Source of the DNA: Halichondria panicea
Taxonomy: Eukaryota; Porifera; Demospongiae; Suberitida; Halichondriidae
Assembly: GCF_963675165.1 (NCBI RefSeq)
Contig: NC_087392.1
Location: forward strand, 3,177,001 to 3,241,000
Direction: 5' to 3'
Length of the DNA: 64,000 bases
The position numbers and the translations under genes are program-made. Shown here one piece after another: positions 13,601 through 23,805 of the stretch (within the stretch, counting starts at the first letter, position 1; every line of letters begins with the position of its first letter). The notes beneath the pieces were generated by a model. That model made no database searches. It saw only the letters and a program-made list of their open reading frames with translations, and was not told where the DNA came from.

Positions 13601-13802
13601 CACTACCCACTTCTGCAACCCCTGCCATGACGACTTCCAACGTCTAACGAGCATGAATAAGGCTGAGCTGCCTCAGTGCCCTGTTGGGCCTTGTGCCAGA
13701 CCACTAGAAGGCACAAAATGCCCCCTGCATGTGAAGCACCCACCCACTGGGGATGAGTTTGCTTTGGGCTGTGGTGTTTGCAGGAATGCACAACACTTCT
13801 AA
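3..13802 (+). CDS. MYCBP2: MYCBP2 (PAM/Highwire/RPM-1) E3 ubiquitin ligase, C-terminal 2554 aa (5' end outside window)
   Basis: Giant RING-Cys-relay E3 ligase that, in other animals, works with FBXO45 and controls synapse and axon signalling. Thirty-four exons join in phase to 2554 codons plus TAA: 3-152, 272-444, 501-711, 774-941, 1180-1423, 1527-1645, 1718-1808, 1885-2125, 2210-2354, 2407-2580, 2639-2694, 2766-2881, 2962-3137, 3510-3563, 3622-3759, 3874-4080, 4197-6101, 6171-6320, 6372-6503, 6626-6790, 7652-7873, 7925-7990, 8373-8606, 8695-8856, 9669-9956, 10128-10643, 10824-10925, 10993-11121, 11653-11788, 12026-12306, 12398-12505, 12566-12778, 13330-13440, 13521-13802. Domain order is that of human MYCBP2: PHR2, filamin-type Ig, two SH3-like modules, zinc-binding cysteine motif, DOC, B-box-like zinc motif, RING, tandem-cysteine domain. 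Human MYCBP2 is about 4640 aa, so roughly 45% is missing upstream. The last codons (GCGVCRN...) are the family C-terminus. All introns are GT-AG except possibly the one after 10925. Confidence 0.95.
1718..3137 (+). other. MYCBP2: MYCBP2 segment: linker and filamin-type Ig domain
   Basis: Exons 7-13. A helical block ([20 protein letters not shown]) leads into the filamin-type immunoglobulin repeat: [10 protein letters not shown] ... VEVKAVW ... [10 protein letters not shown] ... [17 protein letters not shown]. The DNGTYxxxW motif is the classic filamin repeat core. The domain is split over five exons, and the last exon passes into an acidic linker and then the first SH3-like module ([10 protein letters not shown]). 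Confidence 0.85.
3510..6101 (+). other. MYCBP2: MYCBP2 segment: paired SH3-like modules, acidic linker and zinc-type cysteine motif
   Basis: Exons 14-17. Two SH3-like modules each end with an (E/N)xxGVWVRL or DDGVWLKL motif (exons 15 and 17). Exon 17 is unusually large, 1905 bp without an intron. It encodes a low-complexity acidic/Lys-rich linker and then, near 5300-5510, a Cys/His cluster: [38 protein letters not shown] and CKPCHSKYL. This cluster is highly characteristic of MYCBP2 orthologues and is the single most diagnostic stretch of the gene. An acidic repeat of PDKE/SDKE type lies near 4995-5045. Confidence 0.9.
6925..7538. mobile_element. TA-flanked MITE (pogo/mariner-like ends) in MYCBP2 intron 20
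   Basis: About 614 bp with near-matching inverted ends. The left reads CAGTATACATCAATAAAAA and continues with TTCCTGTTCCGTTT; the right end, reversed, reads CAGTACCATCAATAAAAA and continues with TTCCCGTTCCGTTT. TA lies immediately outside both ends (6923-6924, 7539-7540). CAGT-type ends with TA duplication are typical of the pogo/Tigger branch of Tc1/mariner. There is no coding capacity, so it is a non-autonomous element. Confidence 0.7.
7652..8606 (+). other. MYCBP2: MYCBP2 segment: DOC (APC10-like) domain
   Basis: Exons 21-23. The jelly-roll DOC domain, related to APC10, reads from [14 protein letters not shown] through the ligand-face strands to [12 protein letters not shown]. It is followed directly by [17 protein letters not shown], which is the conserved continuation in human MYCBP2. 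Intron 20, just upstream, holds a TA-flanked MITE. Confidence 0.85.
8886..9633. mobile_element. MITE with CAGGGGCGTAGC ends in MYCBP2 intron 24, containing a second MITE
   Basis: The left end CAGGGGCGTAGCTACC and the right end GGCTACGCCCCTG are inverted copies. The element carries a run of 14 C at about 8925-8938 and no open gene. Sequence of the same kind (GTGGCGTAGCCAGGGGGTGG near 23192, GGCTACGCTCCTG near 23552) occurs upstream of GTF3A. Ends of the CAGGGGCG type are common in hAT-like MITEs, but a clean 8-bp duplication is not seen here. Confidence 0.6.
9355..9531. mobile_element. 177-bp MITE with CAGGGTGTCATACAGG ends, nested
   Basis: Inverted ends CAGGGTGTCATACAGG / CCTGTATGACACCCTG are flanked by the perfect direct repeat CCTAA (9350-9354 and 9532-9536), a 5-bp target duplication. 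The interior has G-run and C-run blocks. It lies inside the CAGGGGCGTAGC element, so it is the younger insertion. Relatives occur near 49289-49513, 50465-50678 and 58776-59321. Confidence 0.75.
10993..12306 (+). other. MYCBP2: MYCBP2 segment: B-box-like zinc motif and cysteine-rich block before the RING
   Basis: Exons 28-30. [20 protein letters not shown], with paired cysteines and histidines, is the B-box-like zinc motif. It is followed by [18 protein letters not shown] and a second cysteine-rich block ([38 protein letters not shown]). These are near-identical in wording to vertebrate orthologues, which strongly supports the exon joins. Confidence 0.9.
12242..13802 (+). other. MYCBP2: MYCBP2 segment: RING and tandem-cysteine (RCR) catalytic module
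   Basis: End of exon 30 to exon 34. RING ligands run CMVC ... [10 protein letters not shown] ... FCSIC, split by two introns. The tandem-cysteine domain follows ([56 protein letters not shown]). The two relay cysteines known from human MYCBP2 (C4520 and C4572) align with TGT at 13354-13356 and TGC at 13593-13595. The module therefore looks catalytically intact for esterifying Thr/Ser. Confidence 0.9.
12842..13046. mobile_element. CCGTATAG-type MITE in MYCBP2 intron 32
   Basis: A diverged copy of a family with ends close to CCGTATAGCGGGTAATTTTC and an interior containing CGTGGTTGCTGCTTG and GGTAAAGGTAGGCAAGGTCG. The right end reads CAGCTACTATATACGG. It sits between the exon ending at 12778 and the exon starting at 13330. 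Six further copies lie in this window. Confidence 0.65.
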
Positions 13803-14311
13803 CATTGGACTATGAACTTAGAATTAGGCCATTAGTAGGCGTTAGAATTATATTAGAGAAAAGTTTAGAGAAAATTAGCTTATTTTGGCCATTGGTGAAG
13901 TATAGCTTGAAAAATTAATGAACAATTAAACATTCTGCATTGGGTTCTTGATCGACCTTTGCTGCATATAGCAGCTAGCCCTTCTGTTCCTTTGATTGTT
14001 TATTTGCCTGTTTGGAAAGCAATTATACCTATATCTACATCTAGTGTAGCAAACCAAATCATAATTTTATACCTTAATATAATAATAATTATAGCCACAA
14101 AGTATCTTGTGGTTTCAAATGCAATTAAATTAAGTAAGTGAAAAAAATTTCTTGGGGCTATTGTTGGAGCACAATGATGTTATGATTATAGTGGTATACA
14201 CCCAGGGGCGTGAGGGTGAACTTGTATATAGCTTGTTGTGTCTTTAGTCATAACCTTTTGTCTCTAGTGGGGGTGGCTTATATATTATACCAGATATAAT
14301 TATAAGCTTGG
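13803..14311. other. MYCBP2 3' flank / convergent intergenic region
   Basis: No coding signal. The ATTAAA at 13925-13930, 123 bp after the stop, is a plausible variant polyadenylation signal. The rest is AT-rich with TATAATTATA-type filler. Confidence 0.4.
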
Positions 14312-14321
14312 GGTTGAGATA

Positions 14322-14571
14322 GTCTCGCCGCCATACTCAACAATCTGATACTACGTATGGTGACTATAGCCAGGTTTTTGTGTCAAGAACTTCCACAGAC
14401 TGGGTTTTTGTACACAAAAATAAGTATTAGTTATTGCCCAGAACGAGGGCGCCTGCATTGCAATTGATGCAGTACATGACAGGATGAAATAATTAATGCG
14501 AAACAAAAACCTGGCTATACATGTAGTCTCCATACGTAGTATCAGATTGTGGAGTATGGCTTGCAAGACTT
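14322..14571. mobile_element. 250-bp MITE with 10-bp target duplication (Mutator-like)
   Basis: Long inverted ends: the left starts GTCTCGCCGCCATACTC and the right, reversed, starts AAGTCTTGCAAGCCATACTC. They share the block CAATCTGATACTACGTATGG. The direct repeat GGTTGAGATA flanks it at 14312-14321 and 14572-14581. Long TIRs with a 9-11 bp duplication are the hallmark of Mutator-like (MULE) non-autonomous elements. A related internal fragment (TTCCACAGACTGGGTTTTT) recurs near 16950. Confidence 0.75.
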
Positions 14572-14818
14572 GGTTGAGATACATACATGTAGCTGGACGA
14601 TAATTATTCTGGACATTCTGAAGTCTAACCTGTTTCCTGCATTTTTTTTAGACCTTATAAATGTTAATGCTTCTCGGCGTGTTTTGTTTCGCTCAAAAAG
14701 TATTGAGGAGGTTTGCTTTGTATAATGAAAAAACGAATTACAGCTTTGCAGCTTGACTACAAACAGCTAGCTATAGCTAGCGTTTTTGTGCTATTACAAA
14801 GAATAGTATCGATGAATT

Positions 14819-17800
14819 TTAATGCATGTATCTACTCCTCTTCCTGTCTGAGGGTGAATCATATACGATGTGCTCTCTTTTTATACTCTTGTGGTGTTCT
14901 TCAGAGCTTGAGAAATTACCACGAGTGGAACCAATACTTCGAGATTGTCTCCTGCTGTTTTGCCTTTGTTTGTCCTCTGATTGACAACCACTAAAATGCT
15001 CTCTGTACTGTGTCTTTTTTCCCTTCCTCTCCTTCGTTTTAATAGTACTTTCAGTTGCTTCTATCCACTGAACCGAATCTGAGCTTGATGTACTACTTGT
15101 TTGTCGATACCTGTTCTTGCTTTTGGATGAGTTTCGTTCCTTTTTCCTACATGATAGAATGCAATCAACATGTATAGTGAATTGAGCAATCTATTGTACC
15201 TCTTAACACTTGATTTCTTGTCTAGGTATGATTTTAGTTTTGCCCTCAGCCTGTGACGATCACTGGTGGATGTGGTGGTTACTGTACCAGGGTTCGGCTT
15301 TTTGGGGTTGCACAGTTCGATGGGAAGAGACACCTTCACATCACTAGCTGTGTCATGCTGTGTCATCAATATAAGGTGGAAAAAAACAGTATGAAAATTT
15401 TTCACAGGCTAATTTTAGTGGCTTGAGAGCCTTCAAAAGAAATTTCGGCAATTGTAACAGAAGTCAAGCCGTCATGTGCCTCGTGAAAGTTACCATTAAA
15501 GATGGGTAGTAATTTTAGCCGGATTTGCAGCAGTTTATTAGCACAATATTAATTTGTCAAATGATGTGACAGGCTCTGCGAAAAAGGGCCCAATTAGAGC
15601 AGATATTGGTATTGAGCAATGGCCAAGATTTATAGACTACAGTGTATCAGGAGTACATGTACATATAATTATGCACGTACTCCTGGTATACTTTTTTGTT
15701 GTTATGCGCATGCGCAAGCGAGGTATACGGTAGTGTGTGTGTGTGTGCATGTGTAGACTGCTACAGCTGCTCAAGGATCAGTGAAGAGTTTCTATAGACT
15801 TCTAGCAATGTTTTCATTCGTGGATTTGCAAAATAATGCTTCGTTCTTGAGTTATACCTAGTTTTGTTTACTTGGAATGCAGAAGAGTGCTGTCCATGGA
15901 GTGTTGCTGCTCTACTTAGTAGCTAGCTCTGCACTAGAACGCTAGCTATTGGTAGCTGCAAGAGTGAGAAGAGAACTGCAAGCTAGGCTCTTCTGATGCA
16001 ACGATAGAGATATAAATGTGGTTACATGCAAAAAAGGCTATTCTACTTTTGGCATCGATCGTTTTAACAACAATCATGGTCGATCATTACCCACTCTTCG
16101 ATTTTCTCTGTGATTCTGCATGCAGCAAAATGTATGCAAAAATGTTCATCGTGATATAATGTGTGTGTAAAAGTAGTAGCTTTAGCTTCGACACCTCCAC
16201 TGAGGCATCAGCACCCGCATTGCTTTCATTATCTACAGTCCTTCTGCACAATCTGATGCTCTGAATCCAACTATTTCCACCAAAGCGCTTTGTCTAAGCC
16301 ATCATTACACTCACTTTTGAGTGGGTGTGTTTTCTCACTACTGCAGTTTTTTTACAGCTTCGAGTTCGAGTTTCCAACGCGCATAACTTAGGCATGAACA
16401 ATAGGCTAGCTTGCGCCAATTGGGCCCTTTTCCCAGAGCCTGTCACATAATTATGTATGTGTTTTAAGGTTGAATAGAAAGTTTGGAGACAGATATAGAG
16501 GAACCTCCGAATAAAGGACATTTTGGGAGCAGAGCTTTTGTCCTCTTTTCGAAGGTTGTCCTCTGCAGGGAGGTTCATTCAGATTACTATTTATAGTCAT
16601 ATCAAGGAATTATAGATTATGTTCATGTATTGTCTGCTATTTCTAGTTCAAGAAACTAAGGCTGAAATCAAAGAAGCATTCTTCAGTATGCCAGTAATGG
16701 AAGTATATAATAACACTCTACTGTATTGTACATAAACGGTGGGTGTGGTTTCCTGTTGTCTGTGAGGCAGTTTTGCATAGAGTTGGTCAGTTGGGAGCAC
16801 AGACCTCTGTCCGGAATCAAGAAGGGGAGGTGTTTCTGTGTACTTAGATAGTGATTTCAATCCGTAGTATCGGATCAGCAACAACCACATGTAAATGCCA
16901 GGTTTTGTGTCGAGTTCTGGAATTTCAGAACGATGGCATCTCATTTAAGAATTTCCACAGACTGGGTTTTTTGTACACAAATAATCCAGGTAAGCAAACA
17001 CAAACAAATCAGACGACTACTATAACTATAACAGTTATTAACCCGCTGGCCGCGCGTTAATAACTTCATTATACTGTTTACCTCAAATATAGCTCTTAGA
17101 TCATTCGATGAGCTGTCAAATCTTTTTCTTAGCTGTGTCCTTCCACTGTAGAATACAGATAACAATAAGATTTGAGCGGACTACAGACAAATGCAATTGT
17201 TACCTATATCCCACTCCTTTTATTCTCTCCTCTCCTCCCTCTGGGTCATCTTGTGACTGCCTCCTGAAAACTACAGCTACCTCTTGCTTCGAGAGTGGTT
17301 GCTGGGGTTTCACTGCTGGTTTAAATCCCCTGCATGTGTTATTAAAACATACATGTACTAAGCGCACTACTGAAGCTACTGAAGCAACGTTAAATCAATT
17401 GCCCTCCGTTGACACTTTATTTGTAAGTGGTGTGTCTTGAAAATGTATACATGTAACAATCCTTGTACATGTACATGTATACATGTAAGGTGTTGTAATG
17501 CGACTTTATTAATTATTATTTTGCTAATCTGAAACAGTTCCGTTCACACTGACAGGATCGACAACATTATTTTGTTATGTTGTACTGTTCACAATATCAG
17601 AACAAAGCCAAGTGAGCGAAAGCACCGCAGCTGCTGATGCTTCGGTGGAGGTGTCAAAGCTACACAACAAGTTACTAGCTATTAGCAATACATGTAGGTT
17701 TTATACACACATTATAATTATCATGGATAAACATTTTTGTTGCATGGCATGCAGAATCTAGAATCGCAAGGAAACCCAGAGAGTAGGTAATGATTGACCA

Positions 17801-18778
17801 TGAGTGTTGTTAAAAGGATCGATGCCAAAATTCCAAGTCTAAAATTAATGGCTGCATCAGCAGAGCCTTGCAGCTCTCTTCTCACTCTTGCAGCTACCGA
17901 TAGCTACAGTAAATCTAGCGTTCTATTGCAGAGCTAACTACGAAGTAGAGTAGCAACACTCCATGGACAAGTTTTTCTACGCACTCTTCATTCCAAGTAA
18001 CCAAACTAGGCATATAAACTCGAGAACAAAGCATTATTTTGTAAATTAATTAATATCAAGAAAACATGACTAGATGCCTATAGAAACTTTTACTTATTGA
18101 TCTTGAGCAGCTGTAGTAGTCTACACACACAAACACACTACTGTATACCTCGCTTGCACATGCGCAGAGGTATAATAATTATAGTCCCTGGTATAAAAGA
18201 ACTTATTGCTCATTGTGGTCAGACATCAAGGATTGTACTACTGTTGTAAATACAGTACATGTACATGCATGTGGTTAATATACCTGGATTGATAATTATT
18301 ACACAGGATGGGATGCAGACCGATTCAACCTAAAGCACCATGCACCTACCACCCTATTTGCATTGCTTTTATAAGAAACTGGAGTGCATTGATGTGAGGC
18401 AAATCCCAATGCAGTTGGGTAGAATCCTGCAATCTGATTGGTCACACAATCAGCGAAAAGCGTCATGCCCTCGTGCTGTACTGCTAAATGCAACTCTTGC
18501 ATGACTTACAGTGCAGTCGTCATTGCTTCTTCTTCAGCCCTCTTCACAGCTGCTCTCTCCTACAGCAAATGATCACAAAAATTTGTTGGCATTGATTGAA
18601 GGCCATAAAACCAACCTACAGCTTCTAGAATTGCATTGAAGTCCTTTGTCTTCGATTTTTTAGTGTACCTGAAAGTCAATCAAAACTATAATTATTACAC
18701 TGCATGTACTACTATAATATAACCAAGTAAGATCTTTTCCTTTCTGCCACCGACCAACTGGAGCCATCATGGAATGAC
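14819..18778 (-). CDS. MMTAG2: MMTAG2 (C1orf35) homologue, 5' end not located
   Basis: Exons on the minus strand, 5' to 3': 18724-18778, 18620-18668, 18510-18559, about 15200-15353, 14819-15146 (stop TAA at 14819-14821). The first exons encode [20 protein letters not shown], the hallmark of the MMtag family (multiple myeloma tumour-associated protein 2), followed by a charged helix ending AERAAVKRAEEEAMTTAL. The last two exons encode a Lys/Arg/Ser-rich tail (RHRLRAKLKSYLDKK; SRSIGSTRG), as in the human protein, whose C-terminal half is Lys-rich. Splice phases agree when the 15353 acceptor CTAG is used, though another exon could hide in the 3.2 kb intron. The usual N-terminal glycine-rich exon was not found; an in-frame extension exists to about 18845. 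The function of the family is poorly defined, probably nuclear. Confidence 0.75.
15565..16447. mobile_element. Composite MITE in MMTAG2 intron (outer TGTGACAGGCTCTG ends, inner element)
   Basis: Outer inverted ends: TGTGACAGGCTCTG followed by GGGCCCAATT on the left, and AATTGGGCCC followed by CAGAGCCTGTCACA on the right. Inside, from about 15700 to 16240, lies a copy of a ~590-bp repeat also present at about 17600-18185, 18960-19670, 32100-32460 and 56520-57000. That repeat runs from GCATGCGCAAGCGAGGTATAC to a TCGACACCTCCACTGAGGCA / GCACCCGC end. Confidence 0.55.
17600..18185. repeat. Copy of the ~590-bp GAAAGCACCGC interspersed repeat (inverted orientation)
   Basis: It begins AGCGAAAGCACCGCAGCTGCTGATGC with GGTGGAGGTGTCAAAGC, and ends ACCTCGCTTGCACATGCGC. 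It is the reverse of the copy at about 15700-16240, which also lies in the MMTAG2 intron. No open frame of note; it behaves like a MITE. Confidence 0.55.
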
Positions 18779-19849
18779 CTGCAGGAATATCGAATTGTAT
18801 CACAACACGACTAAGATTTAAGTCACAGGGGTTAAAATAATCCAATCAAAAGTATATGGTATACTCATGCAACAAAGGATTAGTTATAGCAATAGCACTT
18901 ATAACAAGCACTGGCAAGGTAAATAGCATCGGCTCTTGCCTATGCCCTTACATAACTCGTGCATATTGCAATATACAATGAAAGCACCGCGGGTGCTAGA
19001 TGCCTCGGTGGATGTGTCAAAGCTACTAGCTATCTATTGCTAATATACACCGCCCTTCCATTACTCGTGCATATTGTAATCTACAACAAAAGCACCGTGG
19101 GTGCTTACGCCGCCTCAGTGGATATGTCAAAGCTACAAAAAGCTACTAGCTATTGCTAATATACCGGTACACACTGACAGATCACCGATGATGAACATGC
19201 AGACTAATTTGTTTAAGGAAACTCAAGAGTGGGAAATGATTGATGCTAAAAATGATGCGATTTAATCGCTGCATCAGTATATATAGTAGAGCCTTACAGC
19301 TCTCTTCTCCCTCTTGCAACTACCAATACCTAGTGCTCTAGTGCAGAGCTAACTACTTAAGTAGAGTAGCAACACTACATAGACAGACTTTCCTTTCAAT
19401 TTTTCCTCGTTAAGGAATTCAGATTGCAACTTTTGCTCATAGATACTAAACATATAACTTACAATATCTATGTTTTGCTACACACTCATCTCAAATGTCA
19501 TAACTTGAGAACCGAGCATTATTTTGCAAATCCACGAATTAAAATAGACTTAGAATTAAGCCTATAGGAAGTCTTACTTGCATGGACTTCAATGATCCTT
19601 GAGCAGCTGTAGCAGTCTACACAGACACACAAACACACTACCGTATACCGTATACCTCACTTGCGCACCGAGGCTTAATAACCATATTATAACTAGGGGA
19701 TGCTGGAAGCATTGTTTGGGGCGAGCCTAGCCTTAGTGAAGACAAAGAAGTTGTAGTGAGTTGCTGTTTCCTTCGTTTCCTAAAGATATCTCTAACTGCA
19801 ATTCTCTTTTCCTTTTCAATTCGAACCTTTTGACGACAGACGAGCTTCT

Positions 19850-20160
19850 GTCTCATAGCTCCTACGTGTTGTTAAACTTCCCTTAGCCTTGCCAGCAGAT
19901 GGTGTTTTTGATATGGCGTAGGGAACACCATTCCCTTAGTTGTTGAGCTGTATCAGTTTCATCTTTCTGTTTCGTAAAAGGTCTCTCTAACTGTTCTCTC
20001 TTCCTCTTCAGACAGACGACAGACGAGCTGAGCTTCTGTCTCATTAGCTCCTTTTTGTTGTCAAACTTCCTTAGTCTTGCCAGCAGATGGTGTGTTTGAT
20101 ATCCTAATGCCATTGCCTCACTGCCTTAGTTGTTGAGCTTTATCAGTTGCATCCAGTACA
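19850..20160 (-). repeat. Degenerate tandem repeat with coding-like composition
   Basis: Two and a half copies of a unit of about 200 bp, read on the minus strand. Each has CACCATCTGCTGGCAAG, then GAGACAGAAGCTC, then GCTCAACAACTAAGG. The best frame (about 19883-20113) is Lys/Arg/Gln-rich, while the other copy has stops. No family is recognised; it could be a decayed exon duplication or a minisatellite. Confidence 0.4.
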
Positions 20161-20704
20161 GTGAGTTTGAGTAGATAATGTCTTGCAGCGATCGTCACGC
20201 TAAAAAGCTTTGAACTACGAGACAAACAGATTGTCACGCTAAAAAGCGTACAAATGGAGCGATCGTCATGCTAAAGAGCTTCAAGTGACAGACAGACAGA
20301 CACTCAGATGGATATCCAGTCGCTGAGCTTTTCTCTACAGTACTTGAAACTATGGGACTCGCCCCAATTATTAGTAACTAACAGTGTGGATAATAGTGGG
20401 TGGGATCATGGATCAATAGAAAAGAGAGGGTTTAATGGAGATAGGAAACAAAAAAGCAGATAAATAATACATAGACGTATCATGTACAGGTTTTCTTAGA
20501 ATGTTCCGTCCGTGTGTCATCTGCATGTAACCACTATTATTCACGGCGAAAACCTAGCAAGAGTATTTGAGCTTTTCTCTCGGCTATTTACTCCTGGGTA
20601 GGGGTTGGTAGATTATGCTTAACCTATTATTCGTTGTTAAAACACAACATAGACCCTATGTTGTCGCACAAGTAAAATTAATGGCTACTCTATCTTTTAT
20701 CTTT

Positions 20705-21440
20705 ACAGTAAACTCTCGTTAATCCAGTCAGCTTGTTCGGATTAGAGAGGTGGCTATATTGGCTAAATAGTGGTCCCTACCTCGAATTTAATTTGGGGTT
20801 CTGTCTCGAGGATAATGAATCATTACAGTGCTTTTTGCACCTTTGCAACAAGCTGGTATCACATTGTAAACCACAAAATAGTAAACATACAAACCACAGG
20901 CTACAGGCCTTATCAATTAAGGAGGGAAATTTTGAATTTGAGAAATAGTGATGTTGTCTTGTTGATATGATACACCAGAGGTGTGACCTTATGTCCTTAC
21001 TGTAAGTCTTAGATCGTTAGGCGTTTCTAAAACAGCTTCAAGAAGAACAATTTTATCTCTGGCACTTAGTCTTTTATAGTAGTACTTTTGTGGTACCCTT
21101 GAATGTTTCAACCGTACTAGTTTCCTAAAAAAGCCTCACAGTCCTGCATACAGTAGAGGGGTTCATATTGAGATTTTCAGCTATTGTTTTGTATAAGATA
21201 ACACATAATGACACACCTATGTGGTGTATCATCTTCCACCTTATGTCCTTATTGTAAGCCTTAGATTTTATTGAACACATCCTTTAAGCAGTTACATGTA
21301 GCAGCTCATCAATAAGACAACATCACAACTTCCTCCTTGCGTGTAGCAGCCTGTGGTTTGTATGTTTACTATTTGTGGTTTACTATGCGATACCAGCTTG
21401 TTGCAAAGGTGCATAAAAGCACTGTAATGTTCTCTGTTTC
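20705..21440. mobile_element. Long inverted-repeat element with CAGTAAACTCTCGTTAATCC end
   Basis: Sequence at about 20830-21000 (GTGCTTTTTGCACCTTTGCA, then ACAAACCACAGGC, then CCTTATGTCCTTACTGTAAG) is repeated in reverse order and orientation at about 21180-21430. The left end, CAGTAAACTCTCGTTAATCC, resembles pogo/Tigger-type termini. A right end was not defined. Non-coding. Confidence 0.4.
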
Positions 21441-22479
21441 AATTTTTTTCTAGACTACCAAACCACACCCAAAAAGTCATATCCGGCCGTAATCAACGTA
21501 CAAAATCACATTAAAAATCTTGCTTGGGGCAGCCAGAACTGGCCGGTATACGGAATAGCGAGTGGCCACAAACATACAAACTAGAGCACTAAAGTGCAAA
21601 CCCTTGGCTGGTGATATGATTACAAAGAAACTATGTACCAGAAGAACTAGGTATAGTGACTGAGCTGTCTAGCACAGCACTGACTCAGAACTAAACCAGA
21701 CTACAGAGAGAGAGACATGCTGAAACATTTGAGAACAGAGTTTTAGTGGTACATAGATATATGCACTGTGGACTAGAATCACAGCAAAGAAGCCTGGAGT
21801 CTCAGAGAAGTATGGCTCCTGGAGTAGGATCCCAGAGTCAGCTAACAGAGATAACATCCAGTCACAATTCTAGCTTTCTATTGTAGTGACCCTTTTCCAT
21901 TGTTTCTGGTACGGGATCACTTCATCTGCAAGTAATAAAGCCAACAGTGTAGCTAGCTCAACGTGCAAGTTCAAGCTTAGCTTTTATTCGACAACGAAGC
22001 TTTAACATCAAAATCTGCCACTATTAAAACTAATAACTTGTTGTGTGAAGGCTATCCATGCTGTAAACTCAGCGCTATGATATCCAGGTGAGAATACACA
22101 AACAAACAAACCAAAAGACTACTATACCCGTGGCCGCCCACGCGCGCCTCGGGTAATAAGCCAACAGACTTATACCCCGTGGCCACCTACGTTATAATTA
22201 TGTGTATCAGGTATAAAAGTGCTTGTTTGGCATTACGGTTTACTGAAGGCTTTTGAGTGTAAGGTGTAAGTAAGTCAGTGTATTGCATCATGTTTGTGTA
22301 CAGCAATGAACAAACACGTATTTTGTGGTTGACGAGAGGGTCACGCACCACCGCTACCGTATATGCATTGCGCCTACCAACAGGTCAAAGTGGCCACTTG
22401 GTAAACTCCCACCAGTGAATGGTTGCTCAATAGTAGCTGTTGCTGCGTAACAATTAATTATTTTTCTGCGAAGCGATTA

Positions 22480-22696
22480 CCAGGGTTTCATGTAGTGGGG
22501 GGTGAACCTCCCCCCCCAAATGTTATAGAATAATGACATCATTACATTAGTATCGTCTCTGATGTGCAATATGTAACTAGATCGACTGTGATGCTGTGAT
22601 GCACTAGCATATAATAGGGTGTGTGGTCAAAACATGTGGGAGTGACCAAACATTTTTCAGCGTGTGTAAAACCTCCCCTAGATGAAACCCTGATTA
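22480..22696. mobile_element. MITE with CAGGGTTTCAT ends
   Basis: CAGGGTTTCATGTAGTGGGG on the left and CCCCTAGATGAAACCCTG on the right are inverted ends. Related sequence occurs near 57005-57175 and 58132-58350. Confidence 0.55.
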
Positions 22697-23805
22697 CCAC
22701 CACTGCACTTCGGATTAATAAGTGGTGCTGGTTTGGAACAACGCCCACCTATGAGTTTATGCCTGAAGTGTTGGCAAACGAGCTTTAATTTATGACAAGA
22801 ATCTTATAGAGCTCTAGCAGAACTTGGGTACTTTGTAAGTGGGCGTGGCCCTGGACCCAACACCATTTTAAGACTGGCAAAAGTACGGTGGTGGCAAAGA
22901 GAATCCCATGCAGTTGACTGTTTCACCACGCGGCAACCATTTTACTCCCAGGCAGTAACCATTTTACCGCTACGCAGTGGGAAATTTGCAAGGCGGCCAT
23001 GTCGACTTGTTGGCAGTGCGCAATGCACGCGGTAGCGGTGGCTAGCTGTGACCCTCTCGACCACCATAAACTGTGAGCAATCTATCTTTTTACAGGTATA
23101 GACATAATTACATGCCACATAAACAACGCTTTTTATGCTCGCAAAATTGAGAGAGGAAACGACATGGCATGTGGAGGAGTAATTCAGTGGCGTAGCCAGG
23201 GGGTGGCAAAGGGGACAAATGCCCCCCCTTTTTCTGGATCTCTACTACTCAGGTTAGTGTAGCTGATTATCTTGCTGAGCACTCCCTTTCTTCCGAATCT
23301 TGCTGCAGTTAGCTAGCTAGTAGGCAAGCAAAACGATTTAGTCTTTAAACTGTGAGCTATTCTGGTCTAAATCTATATACAAATCTTGTTCTTTGCTAAA
23401 CTATTCTTCTATGCAAATAAAACATCAGGCCACACCCAACTAGATAGAGAAGTCAATTATGACGTCATAATTAAGAGACGTGGCTTCCGGTCAAAATTTC
23501 GGCGCTGCGCGGCTGGTAGGTAGGTTTTGTCCCCTCTTCCAAAAAATCCTGGCTACGCTCCTGAGTATTTTCTCTTTTGCAAACTCAGCACTAGAGGATT
23601 ATATTTCACTTTCTGTAATGCTACAATACAGTCTTTTCAGAATGAGAGTGATGTCTATAATGGGTACACACCAAACTGAGGTTGACTTTTTGAGAATAGA
23701 CAAAAAGAATAATAGGCAAAAAAAGCATTAATTTGTCAAGGCCTACATGTGGGTACGCAATAATTATCATGATGGGTATGTTTTTAACATATCCTGAGAA
23801 GCACT

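Noticed and set aside
15061-15405. A single 114-aa minus-strand gene
   Set aside because: The frame runs across an intron: splice sites at 15199/15200 and 15147/15146 divide it into two MMTAG2 exons read in different frames.
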